A stretch of DNA of 64,000 nucleotides from VRUE01 sp963737575 (GTDB taxonomy: Bacteria; Actinomycetota; Thermoleophilia; Solirubrobacterales; 70-9): positions 62,001 through 126,000 of the forward strand of contig CAVTTJ010000007.1 in NCBI GenBank assembly GCA_963737575.1, in the 5' to 3' direction. The first letter of the stretch is position 1, and each line of letters opens with the position of its first letter. The notes under the pieces are model-generated. The model searched no databases, had not been told where the DNA came from, and saw only the letters and a list, made by a program, of their open reading frames with translations. Positions 35,577-44,519 of this stretch are shown here, in pieces. Both the position numbers and the translations under genes were made by a program.

Positions 35577-36234
35577 CCATCCCGGGGAGGCGCTCCCCAC
35601 CGCCCTCCGGCCCGACGTGCACGGCGACCGTCTCGGCGACGATGACGAGCAGATCGGCGTCGAGGCGGCGGGCCAGCAGAGCGGCGGTGAGGTACTCGTC
35701 GACGACGGCCTCGACCGCGTGCATCGCACCGCCGCCGTCGAGGGCGACCGGGATCCCGCCGCCACCGGCGCAGATCAGGAGCGTGCCGGCCTCGATCAGC
35801 TTTCGCAGGCTCCGCAGCTCGACGATCGCCTGCGGCTCGGGCGAGGCCAGAAGGCGCCTGAAGCCGAAGGCCTGCCGGCCCATGATCCATCCACGCCTGG
35901 CGGCGAGCTCCTCGGCCTCCTCCTCGGAGTAGGTCGCGCCGGTCGCCTTCGAGGGAGAGTCGAAGGCCGGATCCTCGCTGTCGACCACGACCTCGGGCTG
36001 GACGGTCACCAGATCGCGGTCGGGCAGCGCGTTGCGCAGCGCCAGCTCGAGCATCTGGCCTACGGCGAAGCCCGCCTGCGGCTCGCTCCCGTGGGTGACG
36101 ATGACCTCGTGCGCCGCGGCCAGAGAGGCCAGGACCTCCGCCGACGCGACGAACCTGCGCTGGTGCGCGGAGGTCTCGGCAGTTTCGCCACGATGGAGAA
36201 GTGGCACACCGCCCATTGCAACGAGTATCCGCAT
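35395..36234 (-). CDS. arcC: Carbamate kinase-like amino-acid kinase
   Basis: Makes ATP from carbamoyl phosphate and ADP. The start MRILVAMGGVPLLHRGE matches the family's ALGGNALL-RGE. VTHGSEPQAGF, VVVDSEDPAF, LICAGGGGIPVA and the C-terminal PKLDAACRFVEATGRRAAIG follow. 279 residues, somewhat short of the usual 310, with no arc operon partners nearby. ATG at 36234. Substrate-level ATP synthesis from carbamoyl phosphate fits an energy-limitation island. Confidence 0.85.
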   Translation of the reverse strand: MRILVAMGGVPLLHRGETAETSAHQRRFVASAEVLASLAAAHEVIVTHGSEPQAGFAVGQMLELALRNALPDRDLVTVQPEVVVDSEDPAFDSPSKATGATYSEEEAEELAARRGWIMGRQAFGFRRLLASPEPQAIVELRSLRKLIEAGTLLICAGGGGIPVALDGGGAMHAVEAVVDEYLTAALLARRLDADLLVIVAETVAVHVGPEGGGERLPGMVTPAELRDLNSPPRSTWPKLDAACRFVEATGRRAAIGELRSVALDVLRGQAGAQASASHA

Positions 36235-36345
36235 GCCCTCAGGCTGGCGGAAGCGCGCCGCCCTGGCATCGGCCCAAAGCCACACTCCGACGTGCGGATC
36301 GCACCGGGGGAGCGCCTGGCAGACTGCGTGGAGACGGCCCGGCAG

Positions 36346-37008
36346 ATGGAGAGCGAGCGGCAGATAACGGTTGTCCTGGCCGACGATCACAACCTGATCC
36401 GGGCCGGCCTGCGCAGCATGCTCGAGGGCGAGGCGGACCTGCGGGTCGTCGGCGAGGCGTCCGACTCGGCCTCGGCCGCCAGACTCGCCCGCGACCGTCG
36501 CCCCGATGTCCTCGTCCTCGACCTCCACATGCCGGGGGCCGAGCCGTCGCGCGACATCGGTGAGCTGCGCGAGAGCCTGCCCGCGATGGCGATCGTGGTC
36601 CTGACGATGGAGAGCGACCCCCGCCGGGCGCGCGACCTGCTCCGCGCCGGCGCCGCCGGCTACGTGCTCAAGCAGGCGGCCGAGCGCAAGCTGACCGAGG
36701 CGATCAGGATCGCCGCCGGGGGTGGCTCCTACATCGACCCCGAGCTGGGTGGGGCGATGGCCAAGCTCGAGGCAGACCCGCTCGAGGGCCTGAGCGAGCG
36801 CGAGCGCGAGCTGCTGCGGCTGCTCGCCCTCGGCCACACGAACCGCGAGATCGGCGAGCAGCTGTTCCTCAGCGTTCGGGCGATCGAGGTCAACCGCGCC
36901 AAGCTGCTTCAGAAGCTCGGTATCGAGACCCGCCCTGAGCTGGTGCGGTTCGCGATCGCCAACGGCATCATCGAGTCCGGCTCCGAGGAGAGCTCCCCAC
37001 CGTCCTAG
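36346..37008 (+). CDS. NarL/DevR-type response regulator
   Basis: 220 residues: receiver with VVLADDHNLIRAGLRSML, phospho-Asp in DVLVLDLHMPG, Lys in YVLKQAAE; LuxR HTH LSERERELLRLLALGHTNRE then SVRAIEVNRAKLLQKLGI. Close in sequence to the regulator at 32 kb. ATG at 36346; a GTG at 36328 is the alternative start. Converges on the histidine kinase gene with a 4-nt stop overlap. Confidence 0.9.
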   Translation: MESERQITVVLADDHNLIRAGLRSMLEGEADLRVVGEASDSASAARLARDRRPDVLVLDLHMPGAEPSRDIGELRESLPAMAIVVLTMESDPRRARDLLRAGAAGYVLKQAAERKLTEAIRIAAGGGSYIDPELGGAMAKLEADPLEGLSERERELLRLLALGHTNREIGEQLFLSVRAIEVNRAKLLQKLGIETRPELVRFAIANGIIESGSEESSPPS

Positions 37009-38684
37009 CCCGGCCCCACCGGGACCCGGGCCGAGATCGTCGTCCCGGCCCCGGGGGACGAGCTCACCTCGATCTCGCCGCCGAGCAGCTCGATCCGCTC
37101 CCGCATCCCGAGCAGGCCGCGCCCGCCGTCGACCGATCCCGGGTCGAAGCCGCGGCCGTCGTCCTCGACGGCGATCTCCACCTCGCGGTCGACCAGCCGG
37201 GCGGACACCCTGGCGCCGGCCGCCGAGGAGTGCTTCAGCACGTTGTTCAGGGCCTCCTGCACCAGCCGGTAGACGGTCCGCTCCTCCTCTTTGGTGAGGG
37301 GGCCGTCGATCTCGATCTCGGCCTCGATCGCGATCTCCCCGCGGGCCGCCGTCTCCTCGGCCAGCGCCTCGAGGGCGCCGGCAAGGCCGAGCCGCTCCAA
37401 CGCCGCCGGCCGCAGGTCGTTGATCAGCCGGCTGAGCTCGTTGATCTGGCCCTCGAGCTGCTCGACGGTCTCTGTCGCGGCGGCCTCGATCCGCTTCTCC
37501 CGGTCCGGCCCGTCGCTTTCGACCGCCGTCGCCAGTGAGATCCGGATCGCGGCCAGCCCCTGGAGCGCGTCGTCGTGGAGCTCCTGGGCCCAGCGCTGGC
37601 GCTCGCGCTCCCCGATCTCGACCTGCTGCTGGAGCCGGCCGGCCTCGACGCTCTGCGCCGTCGCGACCGCGGTCGCGGCGCTGCTGCCGAAGGCCTGCAG
37701 CAGGCGCAGGTCCTCGTCGTCGAATTCGACGCCCCCTGCTTCGCGGTCGAGCGCCACGAGCACCCCGACAGCGCGGCCGCGAAAGAGAAGCGGGACCACC
37801 AGGGCGGCTTCGGCCCCGAGCCGCTCCCGCAGGCGCGCCTCCGATGGCCGCGAGCCCGCCTCGAGGTGTTGCGCCACCCGCTCCTGCATCGCGGCCTCGA
37901 AGACCGCGTCCTCGGTCGGGATCGTCAGGTGGCGGACCTCGTCGCCGACCTCTCCCGCCTGAGCGGCGACGACGAGGCGCCCCCCGCTCCGCAGGAGGAC
38001 GAGCAGGGCACGGGCCTCGACAAGTGCCCGGGCCCGCTTGACGATCAGGTCGAGCACCCGCTCGACGTCGGTCTCGCCGCCGACCGCGCGGGCGATGTCG
38101 ACCGAGGTCTCCGAGCGGCGCAGGGCCCGCTCGACCTCGATCTCGCGTTCGCTCAGGGTCGTGTAAAGGCGGGCGTTCTCGATCGCGACCCCCGCCCAGG
38201 TCGCCAGTGTCCTCGCGGCGGCCTCGTCGTCCTCGTCGAACTCGCCGCCGCCCCGCTTCTCGGTCATGTAGAGGTTCCCGTAGGCCTCGCCGCGGACGGC
38301 GATCGGCACCCCGAGGAAGGTGCGCATCGGCGGGTGGCCGGGGGGGAAGCCGTAGGCATGCGGGTGCTGGTTCACGTCGGCCAGGCGCAGCGGCGACGGC
38401 TCGCGGATCAGCTCGCCGAGGACTCCGCGCCCGCGCGGAAGGCTGCCGATGTCGTGCTTGGTCTCGTCATCGATGCCGAGGTAGATGAAGCGCTCGAGCT
38501 CGGTGCGGTCGCGGTCGAGGACCCCGAGGGCCGCGTACTCGGCGTCCGTGAGCTCGCGCGCCGCCTCCACCGCCGAGCTGAGGACGCCCTCCAGATCGAG
38601 CTCGGAGAGGAGCGCGGTGCCGACGTCGACCAACCGCCTGAAGCGCTCCTCCTGGGTGCCGTGAGCCCGGTCCGAAGAACTCAT
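37005..38684 (-). CDS. GAF-GAF-HisKA_3 sensor kinase (DevS/DosT-like)
   Basis: 559-residue cytoplasmic kinase without membrane segments. GAF 1 (about 30-175, GVPIAVRGEAYGNLYMTEK), GAF 2 (about 205-345, LVVPLLFRGRAVGVLVALD), dimerisation/phosphoacceptor helix RERQRWAQELHDDALQGLAA with the His, and HATPase motifs LVQEALNNVLKHS, VEDDGRGFDPG, GLLGMRERIELLGG. Architecture equals mycobacterial DevS/DosT. Whether a GAF domain binds haem cannot be told from sequence alone. Likely partner of the two NarL-type regulators nearby. Confidence 0.9.
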   Translation of the reverse strand: MSSSDRAHGTQEERFRRLVDVGTALLSELDLEGVLSSAVEAARELTDAEYAALGVLDRDRTELERFIYLGIDDETKHDIGSLPRGRGVLGELIREPSPLRLADVNQHPHAYGFPPGHPPMRTFLGVPIAVRGEAYGNLYMTEKRGGGEFDEDDEAAARTLATWAGVAIENARLYTTLSEREIEVERALRRSETSVDIARAVGGETDVERVLDLIVKRARALVEARALLVLLRSGGRLVVAAQAGEVGDEVRHLTIPTEDAVFEAAMQERVAQHLEAGSRPSEARLRERLGAEAALVVPLLFRGRAVGVLVALDREAGGVEFDDEDLRLLQAFGSSAATAVATAQSVEAGRLQQQVEIGERERQRWAQELHDDALQGLAAIRISLATAVESDGPDREKRIEAAATETVEQLEGQINELSRLINDLRPAALERLGLAGALEALAEETAARGEIAIEAEIEIDGPLTKEEERTVYRLVQEALNNVLKHSSAAGARVSARLVDREVEIAVEDDGRGFDPGSVDGGRGLLGMRERIELLGGEIEVSSSPGAGTTISARVPVGPG

Positions 38685-38828
38685 CCCTCAGATCATCCCC
38701 GGATTCGACGGTGAAAGCGACACCGTAGTTGTCACACCCAAATGGCAGGTCGATTGCGGATGAGAAACGTCGGCCCATGGTCGAAGGTCTTGGAGACAGA
38801 AGTCACCTCCGAGCTTCAGGAGGAACCG

Positions 38829-39359
38829 ATGCCGTCCGACACCCCTCGCCCCAAGAGTTCCGACCGCGGCTTCGCGCTATTCGTCTCCACACTCGCGTTG
38901 ATCATGTCGATGGCGGCACTGCTCGCCGTTGCGTTCAAGATCGACAACAACGGCAGCGGCTCCCAGACCGCCCTCGCGGCCACGACGCCGGCGAAGTCGA
39001 CCCAGGCTCCCGCGGAAAGCGTGAAAATCGTCGTCAAGAGCGACGAAGAGCACGGTAGGAAGGGGCCGGAAGGGACCTGGCACGACGCATTCCTCCCCGC
39101 CGACTTCTCGGTCAAGGCCGGCTCGGTCGTTCGCGTCACCGTCTACAACTACGACGAAGGCGTCCACACCTTCACGGCGCCGGGGTTGGAAACCAACGCC
39201 GAGATCGCCGCCGGCACCGAAGACAAGCCCGCGGTGACCACCTTCACCTTCCGCGCCCCAAGCAAGCCCGGTCGGTTCCTCTGGCTCTGCGCCCACCCCT
39301 GCGATCCCTGGGCGATGAACACAAACGGCTACATGCGCGGCTTCGTCACCGTCACCTGA
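38829..39359 (+). CDS. Membrane-anchored cupredoxin
   Basis: 176 residues: N-terminal anchor (FALFVSTLALIMSMAALLAV, about 16-37), Ser/Thr/Ala linker, then a cupredoxin domain. The copper ligands appear as His in EGVHTFTAP and the cluster LWLCAHPCDPWAM (Cys, His, Met). The ATG at 38829 is preferred over one at 38742 because AGGAGG lies 5 nt upstream. Probably faces the outside and carries electrons; the partner is unknown. Confidence 0.85.
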   Translation: MPSDTPRPKSSDRGFALFVSTLALIMSMAALLAVAFKIDNNGSGSQTALAATTPAKSTQAPAESVKIVVKSDEEHGRKGPEGTWHDAFLPADFSVKAGSVVRVTVYNYDEGVHTFTAPGLETNAEIAAGTEDKPAVTTFTFRAPSKPGRFLWLCAHPCDPWAMNTNGYMRGFVTVT

Positions 39360-39401
39360 GTCCACCCGCACAACCCTCCCCACCAAGCACACGCGACCTC
39401 G

Positions 39402-40193
39402 TCAGGCGGCGAGGTCGCGCCGGTTGAAGAGCCAGGCGCCGAGCACGGCCAGTGCGATGGCGACCGCGGTCACTCCGGCGAAGGCGACGGGGTCGATTCC
39501 TTCCTCGATCGCGTTTCCGTAGTACCTGAAGACCGAGAGGTATCGGATCCCGGATAGGTCCGTGTCGAGCCGCCCGACGAGATCGATCACGTACATCGTC
39601 ACCAGCACTCCGGCGACCGAGCCGGTGACGACGCTGGTCCGCAGCGAGAACCCGGTGGCGACGATGCCGAGTCCGGCGAAGACGAGGGCGAGCGGGAGGA
39701 CGTTTGCGTATCCGGCAATCGCCGAGCCGAGCGAGAGGTGGGCGCCGGCGAGGAGGCTGCCGAGCCCGGTGAGCAGGACGGTGATGAGGAGGACGGCCGA
39801 GACCTCGACCGCGGCCGCGGCAAAGCTCGCAGCCGCGAGGCGCGGACGGGACACGGGCGCCGAGAGCAGGACGTCGAGCCGGCCGCTTTCGGCCGCTCCG
39901 GTGAGGCCGCTGGCCACCGCCCGCACCGCCAGGTATCCGATCGCCAGCGGGACGATCAGGCTCAGCAGCTCGGCGTGGAGGTACTGCTCGACGCTGGTCA
40001 GCTCGCCGATGCCGAACGCTTCCTTCAACGCCGATGGGTAGTTCCGCACCGCCTTCGAGAGGGCACCTTCGACCGAGGGGAAGATCATCACGATGAAGGC
40101 CGACCAGAGGCCGAGCGGCACCCCCCAGGCGAGCAGCGAGCGGCGCCGGTCGGAGAGGTGGGCCCTGACGAGCTCGCCGATCTGCGCGGTCAT
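39402..40193 (-). CDS. ABC transporter permease (ABC-2 type)
   Basis: 263 residues with six hydrophobic segments: about 20-40, 75-100, 120-145, 155-175, 185-205 and 238-258 (ending WLFNRRDLAA). ATG at 40193 overlaps the ATPase stop (ATGA). ABC-2-like half of an exporter of drugs, lipids or natural products. The substrate is not indicated. Confidence 0.85.
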   Translation of the reverse strand: MTAQIGELVRAHLSDRRRSLLAWGVPLGLWSAFIVMIFPSVEGALSKAVRNYPSALKEAFGIGELTSVEQYLHAELLSLIVPLAIGYLAVRAVASGLTGAAESGRLDVLLSAPVSRPRLAAASFAAAAVEVSAVLLITVLLTGLGSLLAGAHLSLGSAIAGYANVLPLALVFAGLGIVATGFSLRTSVVTGSVAGVLVTMYVIDLVGRLDTDLSGIRYLSVFRYYGNAIEEGIDPVAFAGVTAVAIALAVLGAWLFNRRDLAA

Positions 40194-41083
40194 CCCTCCG
40201 CACCGCCGTAGTAGGTGAGGAATACCTCCTCGAGCGTCGGGTGCGTGAGCTCGATGTCGATGACGTGCCGTTTCGCGATCGCCTTCACCACCGGGTCGAG
40301 GTCGCCGGCGACCTTGAAGGACACCTTGCCGTCGGCGGCCTGCAGGTCGCTGACGCCCGCCAGCCCGCGAAGGTCCTCGAGGAGGGCCGCGGGGTCGGCG
40401 AGCTCGAGCCTGGCCGTGCGGCGGGCCTTGCCGAGCAGCTCGTGGATCCGCTCGACCGCGATCAACTTCCCCTCGCGCACGATTCCGACCCTGTCGCAGA
40501 CCCGCTCGACCTCGTCCAGCTCGTGCGAGGAGAGCAGGACCGTGCAGCCGCGCTCGCGTTCCTCGGCGACCAGGGCGAGGAACTCCTCCTGCATCAGCGG
40601 GTCGAGGCCGCTCGTCGGCTCGTCGAGGATCAGCAGCTCGGGCGAGTGGAAGGTCGCGAGGATCAGGCCGACCTTCTGCCGGTTGCCGCGGGAGAGCTGG
40701 CCGAGCGGCCGATCGAGGTCGGCGTGAAAGCGTGCGGCGAGCTCGGCGGCGCGACCGGGCCCATCGATCCCCCGCAGGCGGGCGAGGAGACGGAGGGCCT
40801 CGCGACCGGTCGATTGCCTGCCGTAGCCGAAGTCGCCCGGGAGGTTCCCGAGGCGGGCCCGGATCGCGACGCTGTCGCGGTGGCTGTCGAGGCCGAAGAT
40901 GCGGGCAGCGCCTCCCGTCGGATGCAGGAGGTCGAGCAGGGTCCGGATCGTCGTCGTCTTGCCGGCCCCGTTGGGGCCGAGGAACCCGAAGACCTCGCCC
41001 GCCTCGACCGCGAAGGTCACGCCCTCGATCCCGCGCTCGGCCCCGTAGCGCTTGGTCAGGCCCTCCGTCTCGATCACGGCCAC
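40190..41083 (-). CDS. ABC transporter ATP-binding protein
   Basis: 297 residues: Walker A FGFLGPNGAGKTTTI, Q-loop region, signature LGQLSRGNRQKVGL (LSRGN in place of LSGGQ), Walker B LLILDEPTSGLDP, H-loop TVLLSSHELDEVE, and a C-terminal domain of about 80 residues ending EVFLTYYGG. The start is GTG at 41083 (VAVIETEGLTKRYG); the open frame further upstream is not conserved. With the permease it forms a two-gene exporter. Confidence 0.92.
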   Translation of the reverse strand: MAVIETEGLTKRYGAERGIEGVTFAVEAGEVFGFLGPNGAGKTTTIRTLLDLLHPTGGAARIFGLDSHRDSVAIRARLGNLPGDFGYGRQSTGREALRLLARLRGIDGPGRAAELAARFHADLDRPLGQLSRGNRQKVGLILATFHSPELLILDEPTSGLDPLMQEEFLALVAEERERGCTVLLSSHELDEVERVCDRVGIVREGKLIAVERIHELLGKARRTARLELADPAALLEDLRGLAGVSDLQAADGKVSFKVAGDLDPVVKAIAKRHVIDIELTHPTLEEVFLTYYGGAEG

Positions 41084-41203
41084 GGCCCAATGCTTGCAGC
41101 AGCAAAGGGGCATCGCCGACCGGTCGCCATCAGGAGTCTGCCCAACCGATGTTTGCGGCATTTCTCGGATTCCGGGAAAAGGCCGCTCGCATACCTTCGA
41201 CTC

Positions 41204-41937
41204 ATGGCAACTCGACAACCCGCGGCCGAAGGCGATCTCTTCTCGAACCCGGGCCCCGCGCCGATCCTGATCGGATTCGACGGCTCCGACGGCAGTCGCG
41301 CGCGCTCGAGCTCGGCCGCGTGCTCAGCTCGATCGATGGAGGTCGCTGCATCGTCGCGATGCCCCACGACGCGGACTTCGCCGACGAGGCCCGGACCGCC
41401 CTCGGCGATCCCGGCGCAGAGACTGAGGAGATCGGCGTTCTGTTGCCGTCGCTGATGCTCGTCGAGAGCGCCAACCGACGTCGGGCCGGGACCCTGGTCG
41501 TCGGCTCGACCCGGCGTGGCAGGGTCGGGCGGGTGCTGCTCGGCAGCGACGTCGAGCAGATCCTCCACAAGCACCCGTGCGACGTCGCCGTCGCGCCCAG
41601 CGGCTACGCATCCGATACTCACCGCGGCTACGCCAAGGTGGCGGTCGCTGTCGATGGCACGCCGAGCTCCGAGGTCATACTCGCCCGAGCCAAGGACCTC
41701 GCCCGCCAGGCCGGGGCCACGCTGGAGATCGTCCCCACCCGCACCACCCATTCAGGTGCCTGGTGGCACGCGGTCGGGACGACCGCTGCGGAGATCGTCG
41801 AGGCCTGCGCGCCCGACGTCGACCTCCTCGTCGTCGGCTGGCGCCACCGGATGGACCATTTCCGCTCCGGCTCGGTGACCAAGCATCTGATCACCGAAGC
41901 CCCCTGCCCCGTCCTCGTCGTGCCGAACCCGAGGTAA
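41204..41937 (+). CDS. Universal stress protein, one frame break
   Basis: Two UspA domains. Domain 1 starts PILIGFDGSDGSR, the frame is lost in the alternating CG run near 41296-41303 (one base missing), and it continues ALELGRVLSSIDGG, then GSTRRGRVGRVLLGSDVEQ. Domain 2 (KVAVAVDGTPSSEVILA to PCPVLVVPN) has a degenerate nucleotide loop (GWRHRMDHFRSGSVTKHL). ATG at 41204 with TACCTT six bases upstream, so leaderless. The break looks like a sequencing indel because both halves are well conserved. Confidence 0.8.
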
Positions 41938-41945
41938 GCACGCGC

Positions 41946-42751
41946 ATGTTCCGCAGAGTCCTCGTCGGCTACCTCGACACCGAGCCGGGCCACGATGCCC
42001 TCGAGCTCGGCCGCCTCCTCTCCCGGGCGAGTGGCGCGGACCTCATCGTCGTCACCGCTTCGGGCGAGGACGATGGTGGCCTCGCCGGCGTGGCGCGCTG
42101 CAAGGACGCCGACCTCGTCGTCCTCGGGTCGACCGGACGTGGGCCGTTCGGACGGGTGATCCCGGGCACGACACTCGGCCGCCTGCTCGGAAAGGCGCCC
42201 TGCGCCGTCGCGGTCGCCCCGCCCGGCTTTGCCCACAGAGCCGGGGCCGGAGACGAGCTCGGCTGGAGGCCGCTGAGCGGAGACGCCGTCGACGCCGGGC
42301 TGAGCGTGATCGGGGTCGCGTTCGACGGCTCGCTAGGCCGCGCGTCAGGCGCTCGAGGTCGGCGCCGAGCTCGCGCCAGGCGAAGGGCGCCGCCATCCGC
42401 GTCTACACCGTCGCGCGCAACTACGCCCACGTGCCCGGCGCCGACGCCGACGGCCGCGTCCCCGGCATGCCCACCGAAGCCGAGCGGCTTCAGGGAGAAC
42501 TTCACGAGGCGGTCTCGCGGCTTCCCGCCGAGACCCGGCCGCAGCCGGTCTTTCTCCGCGGCAACCCGGCCGCCCGGCTGATCGGCGCGGTCGAGCTCGG
42601 AGTCGACCTGCTCGTCCTCGGCACCCGCCCGGGCGGGCCGCTGCGACGCGCGCTCCACAGCAGCGTCTCCGACGCCGTCCTGGCCGAGGCACGCTGCCCC
42701 GTCCTGATCTCTCCCGCCGGCGTCAGAGCGCCGGCGGCTGCACCGGCCTGA
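41946..42751 (+). CDS. Universal stress protein, two frame breaks
   Basis: Domain 1 (MFRRVLVGYLDTEPGHDALE to APCAVAVAPPG) has GSTGRGPFGRVIPGTTLG. Domain 2 begins VIGVAFDGSLGRA, then breaks at 42345 (one extra T) and near 42376 (one extra C). The bridged frame reads QALEVGAELA, QAKGAAIRVYTVARNYAHV, and ends with CPVLISPAG after the loop GTRPGGPLRRALHSSVSD. Separated by 8 nt from the previous USP gene, so cotranscribed. Confidence 0.78.
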
Positions 42752-42760
42752 TCGCCGCCC

Positions 42761-43087
42761 TCAATCGTCCGCGCCGCCTCCGGCGTGCTCCCCATCTCCG
42801 GTGGAGGAGCCGCCCGAATCGTCTCCCTGTGTGGGTGGGATGGCTTCCGAACTCGGGGGGGTGAGCACGGGCTGGGCCGGTCGCCTCTGCGGCTGAGCCG
42901 ATGGCGTCGGCTGCCGCCGCTCCTTCTCGAGGCTTCTCGGGGCGAGCGAGTCGCCGGCGGAGATCGGTTCCGAGGCAAGGCCGATCTGCTGGCTCGCCAC
43001 CTTGCTTGCGGCGATCGATACCGCGGCCGCAATCAACATCCCCAGTAGTGCCAGCCCGATCCAGCGGGCCGTGGCCGGGAGCCTCAT
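42761..43087 (-). CDS. Membrane-anchored Pro/Ser-rich protein under the two-component box
   Basis: 108 residues: short basic head, one hydrophobic anchor (IGLALLGMLIAAAVSIAA, about 10-28), then a Pro/Ser/Gln-rich extracytoplasmic tail ending GGGADD. No family. ATG at 43087; TAGGCT (43094-43099) six bases upstream gives a leaderless mRNA, and the TTTGCC-N5-TTTACC box covers the expected -35. Probably a direct target of the adjacent two-component system. Confidence 0.7.
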   Translation of the reverse strand: MRLPATARWIGLALLGMLIAAAVSIAASKVASQQIGLASEPISAGDSLAPRSLEKERRQPTPSAQPQRRPAQPVLTPPSSEAIPPTQGDDSGGSSTGDGEHAGGGADD

Positions 43088-43093
43088 GAATCG

Positions 43094-43127
43094 AGCCTAC
43101 GCCGATCCCGGTAAAGGCTCGGCAAAG
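43094..43127 (-). promoter_or_regulatory. -10 plus response-regulator direct-repeat box (site 1)
   Basis: Minus strand: TTTGCC (43121-43126) and TTTACC (43110-43115), 11-bp period, then the -10 TAGGCT (43094-43099) with the ATG six bases further. The repeat sits where a -35 would be, the geometry used by PhoB/OmpR-type activators. Identical spacing and hexamers occur at 45293-45309. Confidence 0.6.
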
Positions 43128-44519
43128 TCACAGCCCGCTCTTCGGGCCCGGCCCGAGGGGGAGCCCGATCGACGCCCGGGTCCCACCGCGCTCGCGAGCC
43201 GAGAGCCGCACCTCACCGCCCCATTGCCGAGCCAGCTCGCGCGCGATCGGCAGGCCAAGCCCGGTTCCGCTCGGGCCGCCCCGCCCGGCGCTGCCGCGGC
43301 TGAAACGGTCGAAGACCGCCTCCTCCTCGCCTGGATCGAGCCCCGGGCCGCGGTCGAGGATCTCAACCCGGCCGGGGCCGACCTCGATCACAACAGTCGA
43401 GCCAGGCGCGGAGTAGCGAATCGCGTTCTCGAGCAGGGCGTCGATCGCGCGGTCGAGGTCGTGGGCGGCACACCAGGCGCGGGATTCCGGCCCCGCCCCC
43501 CGTGTCTCGAGCTCGATCGAGCGCTCCGCGGCCGACCCCTGCAGGCGCTGGGCTGCGCGAGCCGCCGCGTCGCCGAGATCGACCGACTCCGCCGGCAGCT
43601 CGTGCTCGCCGGCCCTGCTCAGGATCAACAGCTCATCGACGATGAGCGACAAGCGGTCGATCTCGGCCAGCGCCGCCTCCACCTCTCCCGCCGCGGGATC
43701 GCCGCCGCGAAGACGATCGCCGAGCCCCTCGAGTCTGAGCCGCAGCCCCGTGAGTGGCGTGCGGAGCTGGTGGGAGGCGTCGGCGACGAAATCCTGCTGG
43801 ACCCGAAGCAATCGCCTGATCCGCTCGGTCATCTCGTTGAACGCGCGCGAGAGGCTGCGCTGCTCGGCGCTGCCCTCGACGGCGACGGTCGAGTCGAGAT
43901 CGCCGGTTGCCACCCGCCGCGCCGCGGTATCGAGGCGGCGGATCGGCCGGGCGATCTGCTGGGCGACCACGGCCGCCGCCGCGATCCCGAGCGCCAGCAC
44001 GACTCCCGCCAACGCCGCGAGGTCGAGGATCGAGGTCCGCACCGCCTTGTTGACCGCGGCGACGCTCTGGGTGACCCGGGCGGCGCCGGCGACGCTGCCG
44101 TGGCTGAGGACGGGCTCGGAGGTCGCGAGTATGTCGGCGCCGAGCGTTTCGCTGTGGCGGGTGATCTGCTCCCCATGGCCGTCGAGGGCGGCCTGGACCT
44201 CCGGCCTCTGGGCATAGTCGCGCCCTTCGGGGGTGCCGGCGGAGTCCGCCAGCAGCTGTCCGCGGCTGTCGACGACGATCACGCGTCCCCGGACGCTGGC
44301 GGCGGAGACCCGGACGAGACGGCGCAGGGCGGGCCGCTGCGCCGGGTCGAGCAACTCCGAGGCGGATGCCGCGACGAGGTCGACCTGGCTTCGGGCCTGA
44401 CCCTTCACCTCGGAGTCGACCCGGTCGCGAAGGCTCACCGCGAGCGGCACGCCGAGGGCGATCAGCGCCAACAGCAACACGTAGGCCAGCGCCAGCAGAA
44501 GGGTGACCCGGAGGCTTAC
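43128..44519 (-). CDS. OmpR-partner sensor histidine kinase
   Basis: About 463 residues: membrane helix 1 (TLLLALAYVLLLALIALGV), extracytoplasmic sensor of about 125 residues, helix 2 (AALAGVVLALGIAAAAVVAQQ), HAMP (ARPIRRLDTAARRVATGDLD), HisKA QQDFVADASHQLRTPLTGL, HATPase LLENAIRYSAPGS, ILDRGPGLDP, GGPSGTGLGLPIARELA. At the expected start the codon is GTA (44517-44519), overlapping the regulator's TAA stop where GTGA would be usual. The next in-frame ATG is at 44621 and the next GTG lies inside helix 1. The start is therefore unresolved. Confidence 0.88.
   Translation of the reverse strand, partial: VSLRVTLLLALAYVLLLALIALGVPLAVSLRDRVDSEVKGQARSQVDLVAASASELLDPAQRPALRRLVRVSAASVRGRVIVVDSRGQLLADSAGTPEGRDYAQRPEVQAALDGHGEQITRHSETLGADILATSEPVLSHGSVAGAARVTQSVAAVNKAVRTSILDLAALAGVVLALGIAAAAVVAQQIARPIRRLDTAARRVATGDLDSTVAVEGSAEQRSLSRAFNEMTERIRRLLRVQQDFVADASHQLRTPLTGLRLRLEGLGDRLRGGDPAAGEVEAALAEIDRLSLIVDELLILSRAGEHELPAESVDLGDAAARAAQRLQGSAAERSIELETRGAGPESRAWCAAHDLDRAIDALLENAIRYSAPGSTVVIEVGPGRVEILDRGPGLDPGEEEAVFDRFSRGSAGRGGPSGTGLGLPIARELARQWGGEVRLSARERGGTRASIGLPLGPGPKSGL

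Noticed and set aside
38742..38828. Upstream ATG at 38742 as the cupredoxin start
   Set aside because: The extra 29 residues are not signal-like, while AGGAGG immediately precedes the ATG at 38829 and the anchor helix follows normally.
41204..42751. Programmed frameshifting in the two USP genes
   Set aside because: The breaks lie in CG-alternating or ordinary sequence without a slippery heptamer, differ in sign and number, and resemble other indels in the window.
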